A stretch of 64,000 nt of DNA from Psychromonas sp. MB-3u-54 (GTDB taxonomy: Bacteria > Pseudomonadota > Gammaproteobacteria > Enterobacterales > Psychromonadaceae): assembly GCF_002836415.1 (NCBI RefSeq), contig NZ_PJBP01000173.1, positions 1 through 64,000 of the forward strand. The letters run 5' to 3'. Both the position numbers and the translations under genes were made by a program. The notes under the pieces are model-generated. The model was given only the letters and a program-made list of their open reading frames with translations, was not told where the DNA came from and did not search any database. Numbering within the stretch: position 1 is the stretch's first letter; every line of letters begins with the position of its first letter. Positions 56,202 to 64,000 of the stretch are shown here, in pieces.

Positions 56202-57542
56202 TTAGAATATGTCTTGTACACGAATACGGCGGTAAACCTGAGTCTGAGCTTGAACGCTGTCCGTGCCGCAAATAATAGCGCTTTGAATGGTGTGCTGTGC
56301 TTCGCTGAACTGCGCCTCATTCTGAGCGTGGATCATCGCCAGCGGTTTTTCCGGACCTGCCGGCTCACCCAACGAGATAATAGCGCTTAGACCAACGGCA
56401 TAATCAATCGAGTCCGATGGGCGAAGTCTTCCTCCACCCATACTCACCACCGCCATTCCCAATGCTCTGGTATCCATGGATTGTACAATCCCTGAATGTG
56501 GAGCATAAACAGGACGGATAATGGCCGATTTTTGCAGATAATTATCATGATTTTCAACAAAGTCAGCGGGGCCGCCCAGCGCGCTAACCATTCGGGCAAA
56601 TACTTCTGCGGCTTTGCCGTTATCAAGCACGGTCTGCAGTTTTGTCCTCGCTTCTTTTATATCCGCTGCCAATCCGCTTAACAGCAACATTTCAGCGCAT
56701 AATGCTATGGTGACTTCATGTAAACGGGGATTAACATTTTCCCCCTTAAGAAAGCGCACGGCTTCACGCACTTCAACGGCATTGCCTGCACTGCTTGCCA
56801 GTACCTGATCCATATTAGTAATTAACGCACTGGTTTTACATCCGGCACCATTAGCGACGCCAACAATACTGTTGGCCAAAGCCTCAGACTGCTCAAAAGT
56901 CGGCATAAATGCACCACTGCCGGCTTTAACGTCCATCACTAGAGCATCAAGACCTGCCGCTAATTTTTTCGATAAAATGGATGCGGTTATTAACGGAATA
57001 GACTCCACCGTCGCGGTAATATCACGGGTTGCATAAAAACGTTTATCAGCCGGCGCCAGATCGCCGGTTTGACCGATAATAGCGACGCCCACCTGTTTGA
57101 CTATTTTACGGAAATGATCCAAGCTGTCCGGCGTGGTTTTATAACCGGGAATCGCATCGAGCTTATCTAAGGTGCCGCCGGTATGGCCGAGTCCCCGACC
57201 TGAAATCATCGGTACATAACCGCCACATGCCGCCACCATCGGACCTAATATTAGTGAGGTAACATCTCCGACTCCGCCCGTTGAATGTTTATCAATCACC
57301 GGACCGTCCAGATTGAGAGATTGCCAGTTTATTACCTGTCCGGAATCTCGCATTGCAGATACCAGCAGAACACGTTCATCCATGTTCATGTCCTGGAAAT
57401 AGACTGCCATTGCAAAGGCGGCAATTTGACTTTCTGTTACTGAGTTATTGGTGATCCCTTTGATAAAAAAATCGATTTCCTGCCGGCTTAAGGTTTTGCC
57501 GTCACGTTTGTTACGAATAATTTCTTGCGGCAGTAATATCAT
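56202..57542 (-). CDS. deoA: Thymidine phosphorylase
   Basis: The 446-residue protein matches DeoA: '[20 protein letters not shown]', the phosphorylase signature '[20 protein letters not shown]', '[20 protein letters not shown]', '[15 protein letters not shown]' and '[18 protein letters not shown]'. It cleaves thymidine to thymine and deoxyribose-1-phosphate. An AGGAGGAC ribosome-binding site precedes the ATG. A 315-bp spacer separates it from deoD, which is long for this operon. Confidence 0.95.
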   Translation of the reverse strand: MILLPQEIIRNKRDGKTLSRQEIDFFIKGITNNSVTESQIAAFAMAVYFQDMNMDERVLLVSAMRDSGQVINWQSLNLDGPVIDKHSTGGVGDVTSLILGPMVAACGGYVPMISGRGLGHTGGTLDKLDAIPGYKTTPDSLDHFRKIVKQVGVAIIGQTGDLAPADKRFYATRDITATVESIPLITASILSKKLAAGLDALVMDVKAGSGAFMPTFEQSEALANSIVGVANGAGCKTSALITNMDQVLASSAGNAVEVREAVRFLKGENVNPRLHEVTIALCAEMLLLSGLAADIKEARTKLQTVLDNGKAAEVFARMVSALGGPADFVENHDNYLQKSAIIRPVYAPHSGIVQSMDTRALGMAVVSMGGGRLRPSDSIDYAVGLSAIISLGEPAGPEKPLAMIHAQNEAQFSEAQHTIQSAIICGTDSVQAQTQVYRRIRVQDIF

Positions 57543-57714
57543 CTGTTGTCCTCCTGTAGATTTTCGAGTTCGCTGCAGAAGGTGTCAATTTCTGCAGAAT
57601 AATGGTCATAAAAATTCACCAAAAGCCATGTTGTTAGCATTTTTAATCCCCCAATGTTCTGGTATAAACCGACCTTTTTCTCGTTAATGTCGATTTTTAA
57701 AGTCAAGTATCCCT

Positions 57715-57743
57715 AGGGCATATAAATTTTATTTTTATGCCCT
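57715..57743. terminator. Hairpin between deoD and deoA
   Basis: AGGGCATA / TATGCCCT with a 13-base A/T loop lies in the 315-bp deoD-deoA spacer (57543-57857). It may attenuate transcription or mark the end of a deoD transcript. No gene is visible in the spacer. Confidence 0.45.
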
Positions 57744-57857
57744 GAACTTTTGTCATTATGTGGTTTTTCAGATGCCCAATATCTTTGCGTTAATCCACTT
57801 TTTGGTCACGCGGGCAGCGTAACCAATTGGATTCACTGATCTCATTCGGTGTGTGTT

Positions 57858-58568
57858 TTATTCGGCAACAACGGAATCTAAAGCAATGATCAACATTTCA
57901 TTAAAGCTGCTTTGACGTTCATCTGAGGTGGTTTTTTCACCGGTGCGGATATGGTCTGAAACCGTACAGATACACAATGCATTGGCACCAAATTCAGCCG
58001 CAACACCGTAGAGACCCGCGGCTTCCATTTCGACACCTAATATGTTGTATTTTTCCATTACATCAAAAATATCATCTTCTGGCGTATAAAAAAGATCCGC
58101 AGAATAAAGATTACCAACACGCGCTTTAATGCCGTGTGCTCGTGCTGAATTAACGGCTTTTTCCAATAAATCGTAACTGGCGATAGCGGCAAAATCATGA
58201 TTATTAAAACGAGTACGGTTTACCTTTGAATCAGTACAAGCGCCCATGCCGATGACCACATCGCGTACCTTGATGTCTTTACTTACTGCGCCGCAACTGC
58301 CTACGCGAATAATATTTTTTACGCCGTATTCACGGATTAATTCCGTTGCATAGATTGAGCAGGAAGGGATACCCATACCGCTGCCCATCACCGAAACCCG
58401 TTTGCCTTTATAGGTACCGGTAAAACCAAGCATGTTACGTACATCTGTTACCTGCACGGCATCATTCAAAAAGTTTTCTGCGATATATTTCGCCCTTAAC
58501 GGGTCTCCTGGCATCAGAACCGTTTCCGCAAAAGCGCCATCTACTGCATTAATATGAGGGGTTGTCAT
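57858..58568 (-). CDS. deoD: Purine nucleoside phosphorylase
   Basis: The 236-residue protein follows E. coli DeoD: '[20 protein letters not shown]', '[17 protein letters not shown]', '[20 protein letters not shown]' and '[20 protein letters not shown]'. It phosphorolyses purine (deoxy)nucleosides. ATG 58568 is preferred, with GGAG 9 bp before; the ORF can extend five codons further. Confidence 0.95.
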   Translation of the reverse strand: MTTPHINAVDGAFAETVLMPGDPLRAKYIAENFLNDAVQVTDVRNMLGFTGTYKGKRVSVMGSGMGIPSCSIYATELIREYGVKNIIRVGSCGAVSKDIKVRDVVIGMGACTDSKVNRTRFNNHDFAAIASYDLLEKAVNSARAHGIKARVGNLYSADLFYTPEDDIFDVMEKYNILGVEMEAAGLYGVAAEFGANALCICTVSDHIRTGEKTTSDERQSSFNEMLIIALDSVVAE

Positions 58569-58671
58569 AATTTTTTTCTCCATTATATGAGTGACTGACG
58601 ATGCCGCTTGTCAGTCATTCAATTAGTTGTGTTTTTATATAAGATTAAAGGTTAATCGCTTAAAAATAGTA

Positions 58672-59919
58672 TCAACTGAAAATACTTTTACCGTAGTCCA
58701 GCGCAGGTAACTTGTGAAAATCAGCAATTGACTGACCGATATCAGCAAAGGTTTCCCGTAATCCGATTGGCCCGGGCTTAACGGACTGACCGTAGAAAAT
58801 AGCCGGAATATGCTCGCGCGTATGATCGGTGCCTTTCCAGGTCGGATCACAGCCATGATCCGCCGTTAATACCAGCAAATCATCATCGTTCATTAACTCA
58901 AGCATTTCCGGTAAACGTTTATCGAAGTACTCTAAAGCGGCTGCGTAACCGGGTATATTACGGCGATGGCCAAAGTCCGCATCAAAATTGACAAAGTTAG
59001 TGAAGATAATAGTTTGATCACCCGCTTTTTTTAACTCATTCAAACTGGCGTCAAACAGCGCTTCTAAACCGTTTGCTTTGGTCGCTTTAGTAATGCCTTG
59101 TTCAGCGAAAATATCTGATATTTTACCTATGCTGACAACCTGACCACCGGACTCTTTCATACGATCAAGCAGAGTGGGTGAGGGTGGTTTCACCGAATAA
59201 TCATGGCGGTTGCCGGTACGCATAAAGTCGGCGCTTGCAGATCCGCTAAACGGACGGGCGATAACACGTCCAATATTGTATTTATTGACTAACTCGCGTG
59301 CCAGTTCGCAAAGTTTATACAGTCTTTCAAGCCCAAAGTTTTCTTCATGACAGGCTATTTGGAAAACGCTGTCTGCCGATGTATAAAATATAGGTTTACC
59401 TGTCTTGAGGTGCTCTTCGCCGAGATCCTGCAAAATAGTGGTGCCCGATGCATGACAATTCCCCAGATATCCGGGCAGGTCAGCACGCTCCACCAGTTCA
59501 TCCAGAAGTTCCTGCGGGAAGCTGTTTTGTTTTTGATCAAAATAACCCCAGTCAAATAAGACCGGCACACCGGTAATCTCCCAATGGCCGCTGGAGGTAT
59601 CTTTTGCCGTGGAAATCTCTTTCGCGTAACCGTAAGCGGCAATAGGCTCAACTAACGGGTCTAATCCAGCCGGGAAAGTGGATGAGCTTTCAGCACAAGC
59701 GCGTCCAAAACCCAATTTATTTAAGTTTGGTATAGTAAGCGGCCCGTGGCGGCCCTCATTCGCGTTACCTTTTGCACATTGCTCTGCGATATGCCCTAGG
59801 GTATTTGAGCCCATATCATCAAATGGACTGCCATCGGCTAATGAGCCAATAAATTTATCGGCATCAGCTGCGCCGCCAACCCCAAAAGAATCAAGTAATA
59901 ATATAATGCTGCGTTTCAT
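58672..59919 (-). CDS. deoB: Phosphopentomutase
   Basis: The 415-residue protein is a member of the alkaline-phosphatase superfamily with '[17 protein letters not shown]' (metal-binding D), '[15 protein letters not shown]', and '[20 protein letters not shown]' (metal ligands). It converts (deoxy)ribose-1-phosphate to the 5-phosphate. Its ATG overlaps the deoC stop (TAATG). Confidence 0.94.
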   Translation of the reverse strand: MKRSIILLLDSFGVGGAADADKFIGSLADGSPFDDMGSNTLGHIAEQCAKGNANEGRHGPLTIPNLNKLGFGRACAESSSTFPAGLDPLVEPIAAYGYAKEISTAKDTSSGHWEITGVPVLFDWGYFDQKQNSFPQELLDELVERADLPGYLGNCHASGTTILQDLGEEHLKTGKPIFYTSADSVFQIACHEENFGLERLYKLCELARELVNKYNIGRVIARPFSGSASADFMRTGNRHDYSVKPPSPTLLDRMKESGGQVVSIGKISDIFAEQGITKATKANGLEALFDASLNELKKAGDQTIIFTNFVNFDADFGHRRNIPGYAAALEYFDKRLPEMLELMNDDDLLVLTADHGCDPTWKGTDHTREHIPAIFYGQSVKPGPIGLRETFADIGQSIADFHKLPALDYGKSIFS

Positions 59920-60692
59920 TAGTAACCTCCTGCTTTAGTGGCTTTAGCAGCCAAATTCAGTTCCGACAATAAAGCGCCGAGTAAGCTCGATGCGCCAAAG
60001 CGGAAATGTGTTTTATCCACCCAGTTATCGCCCATAATACGGCTTGCCAATTGCATATAATCATCGGCAGTCTGCGCATCCTTAACACCGCCGGCAGCTT
60101 TAAAACCAACATTAAGGCCGGACGCTTTGATAGCTTCAAGCATCACTTCAGTCGCTTCTAATGTTGCATTAACGGGTACTTTGCCCGTTGATGTTTTAAT
60201 AAAATCAGCACCGGCATTGATACAAATTTCACTGGCGGCTTTTATTAATGCAGGGGTTTTTAATTCTCCTGACTCAATAATCACCTTCAGAGTGACTTTA
60301 TCACCACAAATATCTCTGCAGGCTTTAACCATAGTGGCGCCGATTTCAGTATTGCCTTTGATCAGTGCGCGGTAGGGGAAAACAAGGTCAACCTCATCGG
60401 CACCATAGGCAACCGCCGCCCGTGTTTCAGCCAACGCGATATCCAAGTCATCATTACCGTGCGGAAAGTTGGTGACCGTCGCAATTTTAATCTGCGGGGT
60501 GTTTTGCAACGCAAGGGTTTTGCGTGCAATAGGAATAAAACGCGGGTAAATACAAACTGCCGCCGTATCACCTGCTACGCTGTGTGCCGCTTGGCAGAGT
60601 TGGATCACTTTTTGATCGTTATCATCGTCATTTAGCGTGGTGAGATCCATTAATTGGATAGCTAAACGGGATGCTTGTTGTAAGTCGTGCAT
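59919..60692 (-). CDS. deoC: Deoxyribose-phosphate aldolase
   Basis: The 257-residue aldolase matches DeoC: '[19 protein letters not shown]', '[20 protein letters not shown]', '[16 protein letters not shown]' (Schiff-base region includes K in '[17 protein letters not shown]') and '[20 protein letters not shown]'. It splits deoxyribose-5-phosphate into acetaldehyde and glyceraldehyde-3-phosphate. It precedes deoB with overlapping codons and follows nupC across a repeat-bearing spacer. Confidence 0.95.
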   Translation of the reverse strand: MHDLQQASRLAIQLMDLTTLNDDDNDQKVIQLCQAAHSVAGDTAAVCIYPRFIPIARKTLALQNTPQIKIATVTNFPHGNDDLDIALAETRAAVAYGADEVDLVFPYRALIKGNTEIGATMVKACRDICGDKVTLKVIIESGELKTPALIKAASEICINAGADFIKTSTGKVPVNATLEATEVMLEAIKASGLNVGFKAAGGVKDAQTADDYMQLASRIMGDNWVDKTHFRFGASSLLGALLSELNLAAKATKAGGY

Positions 60693-60734
60693 AATTTTTT
60701 CCTTTAATTCGGGTGATGACAGCTTATGTTCTTC

Positions 60735-60900
60735 TTAAGCTTGCCTTAGGGATGCACATTGACATACCCAAGGACTTGTTTATTAATTGTTGTGTTAAGC
60801 AACACTTAAGGCAAATATTAAGCTGGCCCTAGTGATGCGCATTGACACCGCTAAGGGCTTGTTTATTAATTGTTGTGTTAAGCAACACTTAAGGCAAATA
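60735..60900 (-). repeat. Tandem copies of the nupC 3' end
   Basis: The nupC terminus (complement of TTAAGCAACGCTTAAGGCAAA) is copied at 60878 (23 bp away) and 60795 (83 bp further), with a degenerate start at 60735. The longer unit includes ...CTTGTTTATTAATTGTTGTG, present twice. All lie between the nupC stop and the deoC ribosome-binding site. Confidence 0.88.
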
Positions 60901-62154
60901 TTAAGCAACGCTTAAGGCAAAGAATATACCGACCAAAGTTGCGCTCATAAAGTTAGATAAAGTACCCGCAAGCACCGCTTTTAAACCCATTCGAGCGATA
61001 TCAGGGCGGCGAGAAGGGGCCAACACACCTAGACCACCTAACAAAATAGCCATGGAAGATAAATTGGCAAAACCGCATAAAGCCACGGTAATAATGACCT
61101 GAGTATGTTCGCTTAGGGTGTCTTTAATGCTAACAAAGTCAATATAAGCAACAAATTCATTAACCACCAGTTTCTGACCTAATAAACTGCCTGCCTGCAT
61201 TGCTTCAGACCACGGGATACCAAGAAGAAAGGCAATAGGAGAAAAGACATAACCTAAGATTTGCTGCAGGGACAGGGCTTCCAGACCAAATAAACCACCG
61301 ATAGAGCCCAAAATAGTATTAACTAATGCGATTAATGCGATAAACGCGATCAGCATACCACCGACATTCATGGCCAGACTAAGGCCATCACCAGCGCCGA
61401 CTGCCGCTGCATCAATAACATTAACCGGTTTGTGTTCTTCTTCATCAATATCTGACTCCGATAACGTGTCGATCGGCGTTTCTGTTTCAGGCTCCAATAT
61501 TTTCGCCATTAATAAACCACCGGGCGCGGCCATAAATGATGCGGCAATAAGGTAATCAAGGCTAACCCCTAATGATGCATAACCTGCTAATACTGCACCG
61601 GCAACCGATGCCAAGCCACCCGCCATCACGGCAAAAAGCTCTGAGCGGGTCATGGTTTTTATGTAGGGCTTTACGACCAATGGTGCTTCAGTTTGTCCAA
61701 CAAAAACATTGGCCGCCGCTGACATGGACTCGGTTCTGCTGGTACCCAATGCTTTTTGCAAGCCACCGCCGAATATCTTGATAATAAACTGCATCACGCC
61801 TATGTAATAAAGCACGCCCATTAATGAAGCGAAGAAAATAATGATGGGCAGTACTCTAAACGCAAAAACAAACCCGCCTCCGCCGAATACTTCAAACATT
61901 GTTCCGGAAACAAGACCGCCGAAAAGAAATCCGATACCTGCATTGGCACTGTCGATAACGGCTTGTACTCCGCTGGATATACTGCCCAGTACGCTTGCGC
62001 CGGAATCTGTGAATATTACAAAAGCAGGGATTGCCGCCTGAATAATAAATGCTCCGCCTATGGTGCGAAAGTTAATTGCTTTTCGATTACTGGAAAATAT
62101 TAGCGCAATTAACATTAACGATAATATTCCGACTAAACCCATTACAATTTCCAT
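60901..62154 (-). CDS. nupC: Concentrative nucleoside transporter
   Basis: The 417-residue CNT-family protein has about ten membrane helices, '[20 protein letters not shown]' and '[12 protein letters not shown]', the two conserved substrate-binding loops. It imports nucleosides with H+ or Na+. A hydrophilic acidic loop ('[18 protein letters not shown]') lies near residue 235. GGAGAGACAAG precedes the ATG. It is the first gene of the leftward nucleoside cluster. Confidence 0.92.
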   Translation of the reverse strand: MEIVMGLVGILSLMLIALIFSSNRKAINFRTIGGAFIIQAAIPAFVIFTDSGASVLGSISSGVQAVIDSANAGIGFLFGGLVSGTMFEVFGGGGFVFAFRVLPIIIFFASLMGVLYYIGVMQFIIKIFGGGLQKALGTSRTESMSAAANVFVGQTEAPLVVKPYIKTMTRSELFAVMAGGLASVAGAVLAGYASLGVSLDYLIAASFMAAPGGLLMAKILEPETETPIDTLSESDIDEEEHKPVNVIDAAAVGAGDGLSLAMNVGGMLIAFIALIALVNTILGSIGGLFGLEALSLQQILGYVFSPIAFLLGIPWSEAMQAGSLLGQKLVVNEFVAYIDFVSIKDTLSEHTQVIITVALCGFANLSSMAILLGGLGVLAPSRRPDIARMGLKAVLAGTLSNFMSATLVGIFFALSVA

Positions 62155-62764
62155 CTTGTCTCTCCATTTTATTTTATAAATTTGATTAAAAAAATTAAAT
62201 AAACTATCTGCTAAGTGCTTTATTTAATTAATATGTTAAAGGGTTTTAATAGTCGCAAAATCTGCAATTATTATCTTCTGAGCGAATAATTGCGCTGCTT
62301 TATTACCCCTTTTAAATTTGTATTTGTTAAAAATAAAGCGTCGTACTATTGCTGTTTTACGCATTTTTTATAACAAAGGATCCCTGTAATCGAGTAATTG
62401 AATGCAGTTTATTTGCAAAGCCCCTCTTGAAATGTGATCTGGCCCGAGATAATAATGAATATTTTAATTTTACTGAGTGTGTTTACATAATCTGTTGTTT
62501 TAAATCTAAGCTACTATTTAATGGTCATTTTGTGGGTTATAACACATAAAAGCACTGGTTAATTAATTACCCCGCTTATATTGATTTGGACGATTGTTTT
62601 TTAACCCTTTTTAAAATTAAATTGGGTAGAATTGCCGCCTGGATTAATTTCATAACATTCACATAACATTCGAGTGGATCAGGATTTAGCTGATTTTCAT
62701 AGAAGAAAATTACTTCGACAGACTTATTTTTGAATCATTAGATAGCCGGGAATCAAGGGACAAT
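62155..62764. other. 610-bp spacer upstream of nupC and the right-edge gene
   Basis: No gene is supported here. It should hold the promoter of the nucleoside operon and of the divergent gene at 62765. Half-sites such as AATGTGATCT (about 62434) resemble one arm of a CRP site, but no good second arm is visible. CytR or DeoR control cannot be judged by eye. Confidence 0.45.
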
Positions 62765-64000
62765 ATGTTTACCTTCACTAAAGATTTTAACTGTTGCAAA
62801 ACTGTACATTGTGAAAATTTTGCCGTGGCAGAGAGTGCTGATTACATTCAAAAAAGTCGGCAGTTAGGGTATTTGTCCATTGGCTGTAAGCTATGCGGCA
62901 GCTACCCGCCCTGGATAAATAATAAGCTCGTTGCAAAGATTGTAAATGAAAAGCTTGAGGTTAACTTCGCCAGAAAATTAACCGGTTGTCCCAAATGCGC
63001 GCAATATTTTTTCTTCAGCCAAAGCACTCAATCAATATCACATGGTTATACATCAGCAGGCACGCAAAGAAAAAAGTGCGCTGCTTGTGATGCTGTTTTT
63101 ACCCTGCCGCACTTTAAAAATATTAATGCGCTTAGACTCATTCTCACCACGATCACGGCCAACCAGGAAATAAAAAAAGCCATTAAAGCCACCGGACTAT
63201 CGGCCAGATTGTATTATTTTTACCTTGATAAATTAGCCCGGATTCTGGTGAACTTTAGTCGTTTAAATGAAGAAAAAGTGATTCAGAGAAATCATTTGGC
63301 ACTCTACACTCAGGGTAAGGTAGTTCATCTTGCTCACAAAAGAGGCTTTTATACCTTGCTGACTTCAGACCTTGATAGTGGTTACCTGTTATTACAAAAT
63401 AACAACTTAACCAGGGCGTCTCTGCCTAAGAAATCTGTCTATGATGCGCAGAAAAACACAATAATATCTGTCAATGAGAACGATAATTTAGAAACCGCGC
63501 TTATAAAGAGGTATGAGCAACACTTGAAAAGAAAACATTTTGAGCAGTTATTAGTCGGAGAATTAAAGCCAACCACAGGGTGTCATTTAATCTACCCCGA
63601 TAAATTGGCTTATGCTCATTTTCAACTATTAAAAGCTTTTACCGAAAAAACATCTTCCTACAGCCATTATATTGAACATGAAAGTTGTTTTAGAGCTGCC
63701 GCCCTAATGGCGTCCGCCGCAGATATCAAAACCGCTAAAGCAGACATTTATTTCTATTTGGTATCCTATAAAGGAAGTGAGCATTTACAGGGGAGAAAAA
63801 TTGGCTGGTGGGGGGATAAATGGTTCAGTAATGATTTTGGCGCTTATTGCCCAATCGCATCCAGCACAAAATTTAATACTGATTTAAAATTAAGTGACAC
63901 GAGCAGCAATAGCGTATTTTCTTCCTACCTGGATAGCCATTTGAATAAAGGCATAAACAGTATTAATGTCATTGATAATCTATCTGAAATACATCGTATT
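62765..64000 (+). CDS. Cysteine-rich zinc-ribbon protein of unknown function (truncated by window end)
   Basis: An open frame of 412 codons runs from ATG 62765, with AAGGGA just upstream, to the window edge without a stop. The N-terminal ~125 residues hold four C-x2-C-type or near pairs: 'CCKTVHC', 'GCKLCGSY', 'TGCPKCAQYFFF' and 'KKCAACDAVF', spaced like consecutive zinc ribbons. The rest is mixed alpha/beta with no motif I recognise. The ribbons recall those preceding transposase or helicase domains, but no catalytic DDE pattern is seen in the visible part. Function unknown; the C-terminus is missing. Confidence 0.65.
   Translation, partial: MFTFTKDFNCCKTVHCENFAVAESADYIQKSRQLGYLSIGCKLCGSYPPWINNKLVAKIVNEKLEVNFARKLTGCPKCAQYFFFSQSTQSISHGYTSAGTQRKKCAACDAVFTLPHFKNINALRLILTTITANQEIKKAIKATGLSARLYYFYLDKLARILVNFSRLNEEKVIQRNHLALYTQGKVVHLAHKRGFYTLLTSDLDSGYLLLQNNNLTRASLPKKSVYDAQKNTIISVNENDNLETALIKRYEQHLKRKHFEQLLVGELKPTTGCHLIYPDKLAYAHFQLLKAFTEKTSSYSHYIEHESCFRAAALMASAADIKTAKADIYFYLVSYKGSEHLQGRKIGWWGDKWFSNDFGAYCPIASSTKFNTDLKLSDTSSNSVFSSYLDSHLNKGINSINVIDNLSEIHRI

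Overview
The window looks like chromosome of a marine, cold-adapted gammaproteobacterium close to Psychromonas. This is inferred from AT-rich DNA, gammaproteobacterial gene orders (rpoN-ptsN-rapZ-ptsO-mgtE, mlaFEDCB-ibaG-murA, rplM-rpsI, petABC-sspAB) and protein similarity from memory; no database was searched. Most of the 64 kb is conserved housekeeping DNA, but the spaces between genes hold an unusual amount of repeat structure.

Region by region. 1-4.6 kb is an accessory island: heptanucleotide tandem arrays, dispersed repeats in inverted orientation, a 51-residue zinc-ribbon protein and a compact three-gene module (dual-OB-like, DUF488, DUF4326) of unknown function. 4.7-6.0 kb carries leuE, a DUF2892 membrane protein and a GGDEF relic. 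6.0-14.1 kb is an alpha-glucoside uptake and hydrolysis locus: an aglEFG-like ABC transporter with its ATPase, diverging from a LacI-family regulator followed by a GH13 glucosidase, with a good CRP-like site in the divergent promoter. 14.2-21.1 kb holds stress and detoxification genes (DUF302 protein with a damaged 5' end, flavohemoglobin, GFA protein, TetR regulator, YghU, haloacid dehalogenase, HtpX). 21.8-26.3 kb is acnB, a wHTH-receiver regulator and yacL.

26.3-34.2 kb (minus strand) runs kdsC-lptC-lptA-lptB-rpoN-ptsN-rapZ-ptsO-mgtE; divergently, 34.7-39.7 kb runs mlaFEDCB-ibaG-murA. Then come degS, pykF and degQ on the minus strand; zapE, rplM-rpsI, ftnA, petABC and sspAB on the plus strand; and priA on the minus strand. 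54.1-62.2 kb is one long nucleoside salvage cluster transcribed leftward: nupC-deoC-deoB-deoD-deoA-(YgjV-like)-cdd-udp. The right edge cuts a cysteine-rich protein of unknown function.

The two strongest oddities are repeat phenomena. First, four loci carry tandem arrays with a strict 7-bp period and related heptamers. Second, in four operons the 3' end of the upstream gene is tandemly copied into the intergenic space (rapZ-ptsO, mlaE-mlaD, cdd-udp, nupC-deoC). The rapZ-ptsO array is the most striking: its 98-bp units fuse the ptsO start codon in frame to the rapZ tail, and each micro-ORF stop overlaps the next start where the start codon survives. The best candidate for an undescribed protein system is the three-gene module at 1349-3016.
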